Positions 13,901 to 26,754 of a DNA stretch of 64,000 nt are shown here, piece by piece. Numbering within the stretch: position 1 is the first letter of the stretch; each line of letters opens with the position of its first letter. The DNA is from Rhinopomastus cyanomelas (lineage: Eukaryota > Chordata > Aves > Bucerotiformes > Rhinopomastidae): assembly GCA_013400115.1 (NCBI GenBank), contig VXBP01010342.1:27923-91922 (forward strand). Reading direction: 5' to 3'. The position numbers and the translations under genes were made by a program. The notes under the pieces were generated by a model. The model worked only from the letters and a program-made list of their open reading frames with translations. It did not search any database and was not told the origin of the DNA.

Positions 13901-14071
13901 CTATTGCCCCTGAGACATCTTGGTCTTTGGGAACAGACAAAAGTGATCAATCCAGATTCACCCAAACCTTCCTGTGAACATTCATCATGGACACATTTCG
14001 GTATGTTAGGAACCTCACCCTCCCTAGGGACATACTGAGGTCTGTAGAGCAACAGGAGCCTCCAGGGGGCA
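7987..14071. other. Unassigned AT-rich stretch, no repeat recognised
   Basis: This is about 6 kb with no recognised CR1, LTR, SINE or coding exon. It contains AT-rich low-complexity patches (for example 10130-10205 and 12240-12300) and only chance-length open frames. It is the longest stretch here without a recognised element. Confidence 0.5.
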
Positions 14072-14095
14072 GTTCTGACCTTAGGTGGTCAGAAC
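14072..14095. other. Perfect inverted repeat (9-bp arms, 6-nt loop)
   Basis: The arms gttctgacc (14072-14080) and ggtcagaac (14087-14095) are exact reverse complements around the loop ttaggt. One mismatch followed by two more pairs extends the stem outward. It could be a dimeric transcription factor site or chance; no miRNA is recognised. Confidence 0.6.
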
Positions 14096-15599
14096 CGCTT
14101 TCTAGACACGTGCACATCATTCCGTATCAATGAGAAGGAGGCTCCACAAAATGCCCAATGTAAATGCTTCAGAAAAGTGTCTGTGTTGGGAGGGATAAAT
14201 CCAGATATGTTGTCTCCAGTGTTAGATTTATGAGAGTTTCCACAGTTCTATCAAACTCTTGTAAAATTACCATCTTCCTCATATCTTCCTTGAGATGTAG
14301 AAATGTCTAGTGAGGATCACCCTTTTGTGTCAACAAATCCCTGTTACTTTGATTACCTTTTAAGCTCATCTCCTCTTATTTACTCATTCATTACAGACTA
14401 TTAAGCAAAGCACTGACAGGGATAGTAAATATTACAGCCCTTACAGAGGCCTCAGAGGAAGAAAACTTCTCAAAGGTTTGTTACAGGTAGTGCTTTTTTC
14501 CCTTAGTGTGAAAGCTGCGCTGCTAATGTCACTAGGCCTATTGACAGATGTATTTTTCTTAAAACCAGACTCATCAGGTTTCTCCTACAATCTGGTGAAC
14601 ATTATCTTTTCATAACTTTGTTCATGGCCTATCTGGGTCACTGCTCAAACACTTAGATCAGCGCCCTCTTGTCTCTGCAGATCTGTACAACATGCAAAAT
14701 CAAACCAATGGCAGAGTTGAACAAATAAAAAGTAGTTTTCTCCTCATTCTTCACATATACCTTGCCTATACATACAAACCAGTTAATTCTGTAACACGTG
14801 AAATACTTCATTAGTTTTTTCTTTTGCTTTCTCACTATTCAGTGCTTAAAAATAGTTTTTTGCATACCCAGTAATTTTCATATAGTTGAAGCACTTCAGC
14901 TTGGGTTTTAGGTCCAATGGTCACACCGTAAGAATACAATTCATTCACTAATTAAATGTCCACTACATCGACCACTCCAAATTCGTACTGCAAAGAACTT
15001 TCATTTTATACGATGCATAGAAAAAAGAAGAAAGGGGAAATAAAGATCAAAAATATTAATATGTAAGAAAAGAGTGCCTCAAACTGTGCCACAGACAGAG
15101 AAACTAGAAAGGGAAAGGAAACTCTTAGTCTTGCAATAATATAGTACCTATACAAATAACAATTCTGACTTTATATTACAACACCTAGCTGACAATCTTT
15201 TGATGCTACTTTGCTACTACTGGTTTATTGCCCTATTGGATGGGGGCAGAAAAGCATGTCATTTTTATGTGGCTTATTGTCAAATTGTTCATAAAGCTAG
15301 ATTAGGCTGCATTCTCATTATACTTGCTCCTCCCACACAGCAGAGCTACATACTATTGTTCCTAGACAGAAGTGTGAAAGTTAATATGACTATTTATTTT
15401 AAGGCCCTCCATCTCTACTATCTCCACATATTCATACACACACTTTATTTAGTTACATTTTCTAAAGGCTGTTTTTGTATTTTTAATTGTTTGGTAGACT
15501 TAGGATACGTTACAATGGATAACCATGCAATGCATTAAATACTTATGAGTATGTTGTGCCTTCTGTTATAATATAAAATCCATCTATTCTGGTTGATGG
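14096..15599. other. Unassigned intergenic sequence
   Basis: No gene or repeat is recognised. Open frames (for example 15200-15538, 112 codons on the plus strand) lie in AT-rich sequence and have no recognisable domain. Confidence 0.5.
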
Positions 15600-15930
15600 G
15601 TTTTAACCTCACACAGAATACTTTAAACTCCATTTGGACTTGTGCCTACAATCACCTTAGCAAAGTCTCTTAAGTAACTGCGCACAGCCTAATTAGTATG
15701 CATTATCAATTAACAAACTTAATAGCCGGCAGATTGATTAGATCCTCTGTTGCAGGGGCAGAGCTGAAGCGAAACAGAATGAAAAATCATTGCACGCATA
15801 CACTGCTGCTTTGTTATTTTCTCAGATCCCGCCCCCCCATCCTTTAATGCACACATATGGTTCTGAATATCTCGTAAACTAGAGCCTGCTCTAACTCTTT
15901 AATAAGACTCACTTGTAGGTGAGAGAGCCA
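15600..15930. promoter_or_regulatory. Candidate conserved non-coding element
   Basis: This repeat-free segment is dense in homeodomain-type and POU-like cores (ctaattagtatgcattatca, caattaaca, tgattaga) next to a short C-rich run (cccgcccccccat). It has the mixed, non-repetitive texture typical of vertebrate developmental enhancers. This is inference from motif content only; conservation was not tested. Confidence 0.3.
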
Positions 15931-16539
15931 TAGTCCATGCCTTATTTATTTCTGGCTGAAACATAGACCATTTGTTTTCACCCAGGTCTTCCCCCTCTAA
16001 ATGGTGCAGGTTTTACAGATCTGCTGCTTCTAAGCTGCTTGTTTTCACAGTGACTGATAGGGAAAACCAGGTAAGTTGGACCTGTGTGCACTACTTCAGA
16101 TAACTCACATATAAGAAATGGTTCAGGGATCACATGAATGGTATGTTGATGAATACCGCAAGGTGGATTCCATAATTATTGTTAAAAAAAGGACTAGTAC
16201 AAGATATTCAATGTCATATAATTTATTCTGTTATATTGACAAGCTGAAAGAGAAGAATACCAGAAGAAAAACCTTTCTCTTTTGAACACAGAAATCAGAT
16301 TAAAAAGCTTACAGTACATTTTAGATAAAATTCAGGTGTCAGACAGGATATGTGTACCTTCAGCAATAATTGGATACAAACCCCTGAAAGACTACTCAAA
16401 ACAACACTGAAGACCATCAGTTGGTATCTTGCCATAGTGCAAAGGTCTGTCCTTGGGCAAAGTCTATTAGCCTTTACACACTGGGTAACAAAGTGTTGCT
16501 TACCATGGTAATGTGAGCACTAGCAGCAAGTTGCACAGT
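15931..16539. other. Unassigned intergenic sequence
   Basis: No gene or repeat is recognised between the candidate element and the MIR fragment. Confidence 0.5.
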
Positions 16540-16705
16540 TAATAACTATTTAGCATTTATATAGCATTTACATATGCAAATCACTGAAGAAATATTAGCT
16601 AATTAATCCACACAACAGAGTGGTGGGGCAGGTCCTGTAAAAGTATCCACAATTGTTGATACAGTTAGATTTGATAAAAGTGCAAAATTACTTTCCCGAA
16701 GGCAT
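16540..16705 (-). repeat. MIR-type ancient SINE fragment, antisense
   Basis: The plus strand shows 'atttatatagcatttacata', 'attagctaattaatccacac', 'aacagagtggtggggcaggt' and 'aaaattactttcccgaag'. This follows the reverse complement of a MIR/CORE-type SINE (gcgcttt.. / attaatcctcacaac / cccc..gaggtaggt / acttgcccaaggtc). Divergence is high, as expected for an element predating the amniote radiation. Confidence 0.65.
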
Positions 16706-16799
16706 AAAATACGCTATTGTTGAGACTTACACCAGCACTAAAGTCCCTCTGTTTCACACATCTGCATCTGACACAGTTGTTACAATTTTCATGACAGCA

Positions 16800-16866
16800 G
16801 AATCAAACAGCTCAGGGGTTGAGGCTGGAAGGTGTCTCTGGGGGACATCTGGTTGAAGCCCCTGGA
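16800..16866 (-). repeat. Short CR1 3' stub, antisense
   Basis: The pattern 'aggggttgaggctggaaggt', 'gtctctgggggacatctggt', 'tgaagcccctg' is a diverged reverse complement of a CR1 3' tail (caggggnttggactagatgatctccagaggt...ttccaacc). Only the terminal ~65 bp remain. Confidence 0.6.
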
Positions 16867-18543
16867 TTGGATGACATCAGTTACAGGACAGGACAGGAGT
16901 GTAGTGTTATGAAAATACCTGAAAAAATGACTGTAGCTCTGAGCAGTCATGTCTGAAGAAGCTGATGATTACAGTCTCATCCTCATATAAAGGCACAAAA
17001 GGTCTGAATTCCCTAGTTGAGAAAATGGCAACAATTAAGGTTGTTGAGCCAAACTGTATTTAACTTTGCCCAATGAGAAGCTGAGCATCCTGATAGAAAT
17101 TCAGCCTGACATTCTGATAGTACCTTGACAAGAAGAAAGGTGGTGCCTGTCACTGGGTTGAGTTCACAGACCCTGAAGAGTTCAGCACTTTCTGCATTGC
17201 CAGGAGATGCTGTCTTTCTCAAATTTTGGCACTTAGACTCCCTGCTACTCCACTGTCCCACTGCAAGCCTTTTGAGGTCTTTTCAAGGGTGTTTTCCACT
17301 CCAATGGTATACAACTGTCTAGCATACCAGTTTTGGCTTTGTAAGCATGATCACCTTGAACAAGTGGACTGAAAGAGGCATAATGTTAGTGTGTGGGAAA
17401 AATGTCTGCCCTGCTGTGCACTCTGTGCCTATGCCTTGGTGTGGATTTTTTTTTCCCATCCCCACAAGGCAAACAGAAAGAGATAGAAACTGTTTTTACT
17501 CTGAGTTGAGAGTAAATCTATACCATTTAAATAAAGCCAACACTACTGATGTAAGAGACTAAAGTCCTTTGAGATTGTTTTGATGTCAGTTGAGTTTTAC
17601 ATAAAGACACACACAGTCTTATCCAGCTCCATTCTGTTCTCACACTCATCTAATCAACACTTTTTATTTTACAATGCAAAAATATCCTTCTTCCCTCTTT
17701 TTTTTGTTGACATCATCTGGTCTGCAACTGATGAAACAGAAGTGGTTTCCTAAACAACACACAAAAATTGTTTCTGCATATTTTGGTTTAAAGAGTTAGA
17801 ATAATGATAGAGATTTTAAACTGTAATTTACAGTATTTTATATAAAAATAATCTTCTTTGGATTCTAAAGAAGTATGAAATCCTGATAGAAGAAACAATA
17901 ATATCTATATATCAATGATATATCTTCCGCCTGAAAAAGACTTCCATCATTAAAAAAAAATTCTTTAAGTAATAATAAGACTGAAATTCCTTGGAGTCTA
18001 GGTAAGAATGGAGCATTAATTAGCTGCCAGAAAATGGTCTCTCAATACTGCAGCAAGAAATATGCCTCTAATTCTCATTATGTGACCCGAGAGAGGGGCA
18101 TTAGGTATGTAACCAGTGAAACTAAAATGTGAAAACTTTTTTTTAATGATTGGACTACTCAGAGATCAAGAGGTCAATAATCACCTGCTATCAGAGTATT
18201 CTTTTCTCTGGGTTAGCAGTGGCACCATACAGCCCCTTTCTCCTAACCTAAACCTGATAGTATTCTATTTAAGGCACATAACTAGATTCAATTCACCATT
18301 TCTAAAAAAGTAAAGAGATCATTAAAAAAATACAACAAATAAGCTACTACAGAAAAGTCAAAAGTCAATGCAGCAACTTTCTATTACCTCTGAAGGTATT
18401 GTTACCTTTGCTCTACAGTGCTTTAGCCATTTTATGGCACACTGTGGTTGTTCGAGTTACAACTGTACTAGTCAATGCATATAAAGTCATTGAAAGACTC
18501 ATTTTAATAGGTATTCGTTCTTCTTCAACTCAAGTTATTACAG
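16867..18543. other. Unassigned intergenic sequence
   Basis: No gene or repeat is recognised. An AT palindrome (atatatca-a-tgatatat) lies at 17907-17923. Confidence 0.5.
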
Positions 18544-19007
18544 GAGGGATATGGAGGTGCTGGAGTGTGTGCAGAGGAGGGCCACGAGGATGATCAGTGG
18601 GCTGGAGCACCTCTCCTATGAGGATAGACTGAAAGAATTGGGGCTCTTCAGTCTGGAGAAGAGGAGGCTTCCAGGTGACCTTATTGTGGCCTTTCAGTAT
18701 CTGAAGGGGGCCTACAAAAAGGCTGGAGAAGGACTATTTAGGATGTCAGGTAGTGACAGGAGTAGGGGAAATGGAGCAAAGCTGGAGATGGGTAGATTTA
18801 GAGCGGATGTGTGGAGGAAGTTCTTCACCGTGAGAGTGGTGAAGGCCTGGAATGACTTGCCCAGGGAGGTGGTTTGGGGCCTATCCCTGGAGGTGTTTAA
18901 GGCCAGGCTCTGGCCATCCTGGTCCAGGGTGGGGTGTCCCTGCCTGTGCTGGGGGTTTTGGAACTAGATGATGGTTCCTTCCTACCCTGAGTGACTCTGA
19001 TTCCATG
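18544..19007 (+). repeat. CR1 LINE 3' end with open ORF2 C-terminal frame
   Basis: This sense CR1 fragment is truncated at 5' position 18544. One frame is uninterrupted from 18551 for about 120 codons and reads as the CR1 ORF2 C-terminus. Visible motifs in order are VLECVQRRATRM, YEDRLKELGLFSLEKRRL, GDLIVAFQYLKGAYKKAGE, SDRSRGNGAKL, RKFFTVRVVKAWNDLP and SLEVFKARL. It ends with a 3' UTR of the type 'ctgggggttttggaactaga' and 'gattccatg'. The unbroken frame and good match make it one of the less decayed copies in the window. It is immediately followed by a second CR1 tail. Confidence 0.94.
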
Positions 19008-19018
19008 GCTTCTCCAGT

Positions 19019-19101
19019 GAAGTGAGCTTGCTGTGGCAGGGGGATTGGACTAGATGATCTTTCGAGGTCCCTTCCAATCCTTGATGATCCTATGATCCTG
19101 T
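19019..19101 (+). repeat. Second, very short CR1 3' tail directly after the first
   Basis: After the first CR1 ends, a second independent tail follows: 'gcttgctgtggcaggggga', 'ttggactagatgatctttcg', 'aggtcccttccaatcc', 'tgatgatcctatgatcc'. It matches the tail subfamily at 4298, 37364 and 62872, not the copy before it. It is an insertion of about 80 bp at the end of the older element. Confidence 0.88.
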
Positions 19102-19249
19102 CTAACTCAAACAGTTCTAAAATAATGCATCCCTCCAATCTGCACATACTTCAAGGTGCTTCCTTGTTGTCAGAATCTGTCTTTCAAATAGATAAGAAGT
19201 GCATGTGATTTCTGTGGTCTTGTACTTTCCCTTTACTTTGTATCCTTTG

Positions 19250-19310
19250 GACAGTGTCTGAAACTGAGCACAGTATTCCAGTACTCACTGGCCGTGCTAA
19301 AGATTTGGAC
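19250..19310 (-). repeat. Possible very old CR1 remnant, antisense
   Basis: The segment 'ctgaaactgagcacagtatt ccagtactcactgg' resembles the reverse complement of CR1 ORF2 around 'ccagtgaggc...gaatactgtgctcagtt'. Only about 40-60 bp are similar and flanking sequence does not extend the match convincingly. Confidence 0.35.
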
Positions 19311-22300
19311 TCATACCCAGTTCATTTTCAGTACCCTGTTCCTTTGCTCCAGAATGTGTTTTGCACCTTCTCTTCTGTGTGGTGCTCCAGAAAATGTAGC
19401 AATGAACATCAAGATATTTGTGCTCTTTAGTTTTCTCCTTCTACTCCTTATAATGTCAATTGATGTCCATTGATGAGATTTAGCCTTGTCAGGGGCCACT
19501 TAGGTCATGCTACCTGTTCTTTATCTCCTTCTTTATTCTAGGTTATCACCGTATGCCTCATCTTATTTTCAGCTGGTTTTGCTGTATTTAGTGATGTTAT
19601 TGTCCAAATTCCTGGGGAACGATTATGTTGACTCATATATCTTATATTTTTAGGAATTTATCATGCAAAAGAAGCAACTGGATACCCTTTAATATGAACA
19701 TTACCAAACTTGACAGAATAAACAATAACATGCTCTCACATATCTGAGAGTAGACACATAGCATATTATGAGATGATTTATCTACATTTTACAGTCCAAT
19801 GTTTAAAAAATTATGGTTTGATTACTCATCTTCCATAATCTTAATGATACTTGTATTTTAAGCATAATTTTTCAAAGTGACTAGTAATTCTGGCTATTTA
19901 ACATTTGGAATAAGCCAAAATTTAAAAAGGCTGATGTTCAGCACTTTCTGAAAAATCTTTCCATTTTATATGTCAACTAAAATTATTCCTTCATTTCTTG
20001 TGGAGAATTTGCTTAACCGCTAATATAAGCAAACTGAGCTTATGGGGAAGAGTGGAAGAGAGGAAGAGATAATGGAACAGGAAACTAGGAGATCTAGCAA
20101 AAAAAAAAAAATTAGTAAACAATATCAGACAAACCTCACAACTGGCAATTGGTTGTTTCTACTCCAGAAAGTTTTGCCCAGAAACTTGCAATATGTGTTT
20201 CCCCTGTTTTAGAAACAGGATGCAACTTCAAGCAATTCAGTCAGATGGATATATGAGAAATTATAGATCACTCTCAGGCAACTGCAAGGACTACCAAGGA
20301 TTAATCTTAAGTTAAAGAAATGTCTGCCTCCAAAATGAGAGACATGATCTGCTTTTCAAAGCTGTAACAAGACCGCTTGCAGAAAAGCCCACCAGATCAC
20401 AGTTCCAGGACAAGTTCATAGTCTTTCAACACTGACTACAACAGGAGTACAGGAAGTTAAACTAGCTGACTGAGGAGGTAGTTCAGTGCCTAGTGCAAGA
20501 AGTGTGTCCTCTCCTCCCTCAAGGCTACAAACTGTAAACCAGCTAGTTTGGGGCCTCAGCACTCTCCAAAGCAGATGACTTTTCATAACTCTGAGAAGCA
20601 GAGACCTCTCCTCTGATTTGGCTTTGGGCTACTGCTGCATCAAAAGGAAGCTATTTCTAGTAATAGCAGTCAGATAGGTCAATGAGCCTTACAACTGCAC
20701 AGGACCCTAAGACCACAGATGGAGATCAGGGCTGTCTTGCTCACTTCGAGTAACTTGTATTGGGACAGCTGCACCTATGCCTTACCAGTGACAAGACTTT
20801 CAGAAGGAACTTAGGTGCCGCAGTACTGGAAGAGCCTAGACTTCAAGCATGCTTTAGGGACATGGCCTGCTGTGGCAAGAGGCGAAAAAAAGACTTGAAA
20901 AGAAATTTAAAGCTGCAGGATATGTAATTCAAACTGGACAGAAAATTGCTGGACACACGTAAGCAGTTGTTCTACATTCCTCTTGTTGTTGTTATGACAT
21001 GAAGAATGTTAGACGAGTGTATCTCAGAACTTCCCAGTGCAAAAGCCCTTATGTCAAAAGCAAGCTCAGGCCATATAATCATGACTGAGAAGTCTATGAC
21101 AAAAGGTTTACCTGTAAATTCAGTCTGTTTCTTATACAGCAACATTATGATAGATAACAGTTACAAAATAACACACTTATTTTTACAGGAACCAGGTCTC
21201 ATTCAATGTGCTGAATACATTATGTTTATTATTTCTTTTAGTCTCATCATTCAGTTTGTGACATTATTTACTACCGATCATTCAAACCCAGTACTGAGCA
21301 CGCTATTATTAATTTACTCCTGGGTTTCTTATACAATACTCTTACAGTATTTTCTTTGGGACTTACAAACATTGATGGATTTCTCTTCACAAACCCTTGT
21401 GAACCAAAGAAGTTTCCTGTAACAGAGGGCATACACCACAGAGACTGAAAGAAAGTTATGATGTAATTTTGGATGCTCAGTTTTAAAAGCTTGGAGCCTA
21501 ATTTTTCACAGTAAAAATTATACCAGAAGTTCTGTATCTGTTCATGAGAAAGTTCCCGTTGACCTTGAGTTTATTCATAAACACCCACTCTTTCCTTCAA
21601 ATCAGATACGATTATGCATACTAGCCCCCAAGTCATAAAATATGCAACAGGATGTCTGTTTCAGAAAATATAACATATTGCAGTGGGTGGAGCTGAGACT
21701 AGAGTCATGGCCCTCACCCCTGTTTAGTATTCTGTGATGTTATGAATGGAGAAATTAGAGTCAGACAACATCACTCCCTCTTGTTGCCCTGTATGAGGTA
21801 GGTCCCTGAGGAGAAAATTAGTAGCAAAGCAATCATAAAAAATGAAACAAATTCATACAGGCAATGTTTTTCAGATGTTTTTAGAATATTTAATGGGGTA
21901 GGTCTTATAATTACGGTAATGCAGTATTTATTTCACAGTAAGTTTTGTTCCAGCAGACATAGCAGCAGCCTTTTCTAGCAGATTTTTATTGCTGTAACCT
22001 CTTTTCCTTCCCCAGACAGCTTCCACTCTTCTGTTACTTCCCACTGCCTCACACAAGTTATTTGATGCAGAATACGCTTTGTTTCTTTTTAACATAGTTG
22101 AATACAGACCACACTCCTAAGTTGTGAATAATTGATAATGAGGAATCCCTATTAGATAATTTGTACCAAGTATCTGCAGAAGATACAGGAAATCACATAA
22201 TGTATGACCTCTTCACAGACGAACTGCTTTAGAAATTATTGAGTTATTCTCACCACAACTTAAATGCCCTGACTTTTTCCCATAAGGAGCTAGAAAATGC

Positions 22301-23054
22301 CACTCATTTATTTATTTATTTTTAATATGGAGGCACAATCAATATTCTCCTCTCTCTTTCTGTGGGAGACCCTTTATTCATGATTCCAAGTCTAGCTAAA
22401 TAATAGGTAGGCCAGTGATTTATTTTTTAATATGAAAATCTTCTTATCTATCGAATACTTTAGCCTCACAAATGTCAAGTCATTTATTCAATTGTTAAGG
22501 TGACTGCTCATTTTCCATAATTTCTATGGAATTATTTCCACTTCAGTGCTAAAATATACTAAACTTGAAGTAAATCAATTCCCTCCTTGTGCTAAAAATT
22601 ATCATAGCACAAACTAATCAATGCTATCAAACACTAGTGCAAAAGCTGTGACAATAACCGTATCAGTGAGGAAATAAATTGCTTATTATGTCTAACTGAG
22701 AAAAAAGCCTCATCAGTCCCAAACCATCTGATTCACAAAAATACAGGCTATAGGGCTATTGTTCTTAGGAGTAGGCAAGTTTGTTCTCCACTTTACATGA
22801 AGTACATTGCCCATAACAATGCAGGCCCCTGGAATTTCTGTCTGCAGCACTACCTCCCCACTACTTTCTTCACTAGTACAAATATTTAGAAGTATTTGCT
22901 GAGCAAGCATTATATGGGCATACAGCAGGCTGCTGTGCTCATTTTCCATTATACACAGCTCTCATTTGGTGGAACCCTTGCTATCGCTTAGATTAGTCAG
23001 GGAGACGGCATTGCAGTCAGGGTTGAATCAGGAGAGCCAGAACTAGTGCGCACC
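19311..23054. other. Unassigned intergenic sequence
   Basis: No gene or repeat is recognised. A 138-codon open frame (21006-21422, plus) encodes two hydrophobic stretches but no recognisable domain. About one frame of this length is expected by chance in AT-rich DNA of this size, so it is not annotated as coding. Confidence 0.5.
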
Positions 23055-23200
23055 TTTGTCTCCAACTTCCTGCATGACTAAGTACAGCTGCTCTATACCT
23101 CTGCTCCTCCATCTGCAGACAGGGGTAAATATGTCCCTGCTGACTAGTGGTGTTGTGAGGACAATACGACTAATATCTGTAAAGCATTTGGGTGCTTGAA
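23055..23200 (+). repeat. MIR-type ancient SINE fragment, sense
   Basis: The order 'tgtctccaacttcctgcatg', 'tctgctcctccatctgcaga', 'caggggtaaata', 'ggtgttgtgaggacaatacg', 'taatatctgtaaagcatttg' and 'ggtgcttgaatg' follows a MIR-type SINE (cctcagtttccccatctgtaaaatggggata / gttgtgagga / taatatctgtaaagcactttga). This is the clearest MIR copy in the window. Confidence 0.75.
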
Positions 23201-26200
23201 TGTAGGGTATAATAGAAAACCTGTATAATAGTTCATTAAGGCAAGGCTGCTTTCCATGCCTGTCTAACAAGACTGTCAGCAAGGATGGCAATTAGTGCCA
23301 GTGACTGGACCAAGACCACCAACTCGTTTCCTCTGGGCCCCTAAGCAGCCATCTGATGATAATAATTTTGGGTCTTTACCAGGCAGGGACGGACATGAAC
23401 GGATGAGCTAGAAGGGAGAGGTTCTATGTTCCGTTACTAATATCCTGAGCCATCCAGGCCTACTATAAAAATTCACTTTTATTAAAAGGTTATTTCTGTC
23501 CCTTGCTATAGTATCGCTATCACTCTCTAGGAGAGAAATGATGGAATATAATTTTAAATGTTATCAATGCAATATTTGAACAGCTTTTTTTTCCCTTTCA
23601 GAGAAAGTGCTTTGAAAAAAACATCCCCTCCTGTATGTGTTAGTTCTTAGTGGGGGCAAACTTTTTAAATCTCACAGTTCCTTGCTCACTGCAGGGAGAA
23701 AAAAAAGAACAAGTCTTCTGTTTTATCTGCTAGGTTAAAGGTTGTGCTTCTCGTGGTCTGAAAGAACGCTTCTTTATTTATGCTTAATAAATTGTCACGC
23801 CTAAGCAGAAGTTACTGAAGTATGTGGACATTGATTTCCATTAATACAGTGTCATTGACAGAAACCAGAAATAATCTTAACAGTAATATCTAACACTTAC
23901 ATAATATTAATAATGAGATCTTACATCTTTTTTTCCCAGAAGGAAAATAAAATGCTCTTCATCTCATTCTCAGCTGTTGTGCAGTGGCTGAATTATGGCT
24001 TAGCATTTGTTTCCCTCAGAAAAACAACTGCCTCTTAGTCATTCATGGCTAGAAGTGACTGACATTGCTTAGAAGAAGTTGTAGATGAGAAGTAAATATA
24101 GACAATACAGTTTATACTGCCTTAGACCAGATACTCATACACTGTAACCCAGTCTTCTCAACATACAGTGCTTCCTTCCTCTCTGCCTGTGGAAGTGATG
24201 AATGCAAGACAGCAGGACTTGGCCTTACACTGCTCTGCAGACAGGACTTCCCCTAACAACATGCATAGATTTCCATTAAGATCTGATTCAGCAGAAAATT
24301 ATATCATCACTCGTGTAGCAGAGCTTGCTAGAGTAGTCCAGGAGATTAAAACACACAGCTTCCTTTAAAATTAATTAGATATTTTCAAAATTTAGCCAAA
24401 TTTTTCTTCCTGGAAATGGACAAGTCACTGGCTCACTCCAGTTCTCTGTAAGAGAGAATTTTGGAGAAGAAGGGATGGTAGAGCATAAACAGATTGCAGA
24501 AAGTCAGGGATTCCCTTCCTGAGAAAGGACCTTACCTTATGACAAAAATATTCCCAAACACGACATCTTATAAAACCACTGTCTTCTGTAGTGTAATTAC
24601 TCAAGATCTGCCTCTGCTATATTTCGTGTGCTTAATTGTTTAATGTTCTCCCCTTTTGCAGGACACCAGAGTAGAGAATATTTTCAGGGCTTCTGCTAAG
24701 AAGCACCATAAAACCCATAAAAATCAGTAATTCTATTTTTAAAGACAGGTTTAAACAACCAACTATATATATTAAATAAATAGTTTCTCAGGCATTGCTG
24801 GGGAAAGCACAGTTTTGCAATTACAAGTGTAACTAAGTAGAAGAGTAAAAGCCTTGAGTAGTGAATGTAATTTAGTACAGTGCTCTAAGATATAGTTAAA
24901 TCACCTAGTAATGAATATGCTAATGTCTGTATTTTTAGATGAACTTAAACTAATTACTTTGATTCTGAAAGAATAAAATTGTTCTCTTCAGGAAAAATGA
25001 TAGCAGCACTAAATCAAGTGTCTAATACAAAAATATAATTCTACGGATCCTTTCAATATAAATGTCTTTAGATGTGATGTGCAAAGTGCAGCAGTCCCCT
25101 TAGGGCTTGTGACTGTAATGCTCAAGGCTCTGATAAGTTTGATACTACCTTGGTTCAGAGTGTGTCAAGAACAGAAATGGAGAAGGAAATGCTAAGTTTT
25201 TTTGCATGTCATAGATTTGCAGCAAATGTTTCTGCTGTTACTCACAGACTTGTACCGTAGGAAAATTTCACTATTTTTTGTATATCAGAGTATCAATATA
25301 CAAATAATTCTTCACAACACTATGTTTTTGTTTCCACCTAAAAAAGTCCCAAATTCCATCTGCAGTAAGATGAGCTTTTTCAGCAGGTTTTTTTTCATCA
25401 CACATGCCTAAGTGACAATATCATCAGTCCATGAGTGCCCCAGTAGACTGTAATTATCCTAACCAGCTTGCTCTGAGTCTTCCACCTAAGCAACCTGTGT
25501 CCATGAGGCTAGAGATCAACACTGTATCTCATACTTGGGCACTTGACACCTGATTGAGCTACATCATAACTACGTCTGTGTTCAGCCCAGTCTTCTGCTA
25601 CCCTGATTCACTGCCCTGTCTGCTATTCTTGCATGGACCTCAGAAATATCCTGTATTCCCATCCCCAAGTGTCCCTGTCTCCAGCTCCTTCTGGTACAAC
25701 CCTTGCACCAACACTGTGCCTTATATTGTCCAAAACTGCTAAACAGCCCTGCTTGAGGATGGTGGGATAATGCCCCTTTCCCAGGGTGGGGAAGTCTTAG
25801 TGTTTATGTGGTTGCATGACTGACAGAAGTATAGTACAGGTAAGTATGACAGAAAGAGTTAGCGAGTGAACATGCAGCTAATCGATGCGTGTGAATAGAT
25901 CTGCCATACTTATTCATAAATGTGTAAATGTTGTAAGTAATGAACACACAAAACACGAATACACTCATTTGTCTACTTATGAAGAATCAATTATTTCCTT
26001 ATCATTTTCTCTATTCCAGACCATTCTGCAGAGGATCATTTTGTCTTACTTCACTGAAAACATAATAAATCTTCAATACATTACTAAATCTAATAAATTA
26101 CTATAAATCTCGCCGTATTCTTTATTTTCTTACCTAAAAAGGACATTTGCAAATCAAACCTCTAAAGTGACTCATGTCTTGAGTCTTAGTTCAAGTCCAT

Positions 26201-26676
26201 TTAATTTTACAAATTACTCCTTGCATGTAGAATTACTGTCCTTGATATTTTAACACATACTTTTTCTGATTTTACTGCATTCATACAAATCTTTCCACAG
26301 AACTGGGGTACTACTCCCTGTTAATCAAGAGCTGGATTTTTAATTTAATTTATTATGTGGCGTGACTCAAGTATTTATGTTTCATATACTGTTTGACTTG
26401 GTCTCCTCTGTTTTGCTATGTGTTTGAAGAGCTTTTCTGGCACAAATCTATCTATAAATCTAAATCATAAAAAAAAAAAATCTATATCAGAAACATACAC
26501 AAATTAGTGAATCTACCTTGGATGTTTCAGGAGGATTTTAAAAGATGTTTCCCAAAGTTCTCTAGCAAAACAAAAACTTGTAAGAATTGGTACAATTACC
26601 TAATATTTGTTAATGGAAAGTTGTATTACAAAATGAAATAGATAATAATGAAAGTCACGTACCTGCATTCATGGTA
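23201..26676. other. Unassigned intergenic sequence
   Basis: No gene or repeat is recognised; open frames are of chance length. Confidence 0.5.
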
Positions 26677-26754
26677 ATGTCTTTAGTACCTGTACATCTA
26701 TCTATAAACATATCTATAAACATCTGTGCATGTCTTTAGTACCTGTACATCTAT
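26677..26754. repeat. 25-bp perfect direct repeat, 53-bp period
   Basis: Two identical 25-bp copies beginning atgtctttagtacctgtaca lie at 26677-26701 and 26730-26754. The 28-bp spacer contains its own short duplication of ctataaacat. It looks like a recent local tandem duplication, and copy number may vary between individuals. Confidence 0.85.

Noticed and set aside
18551..18967. Host protein gene of 138 codons
   Set aside because: The translation is a CR1 ORF2 C-terminus and lies in a truncated CR1.
21006..21422. 138-codon open frame with two hydrophobic stretches
   Set aside because: No recognisable domain, AT-rich composition, and about one frame of this length is expected by chance in six frames of a 64-kb window.
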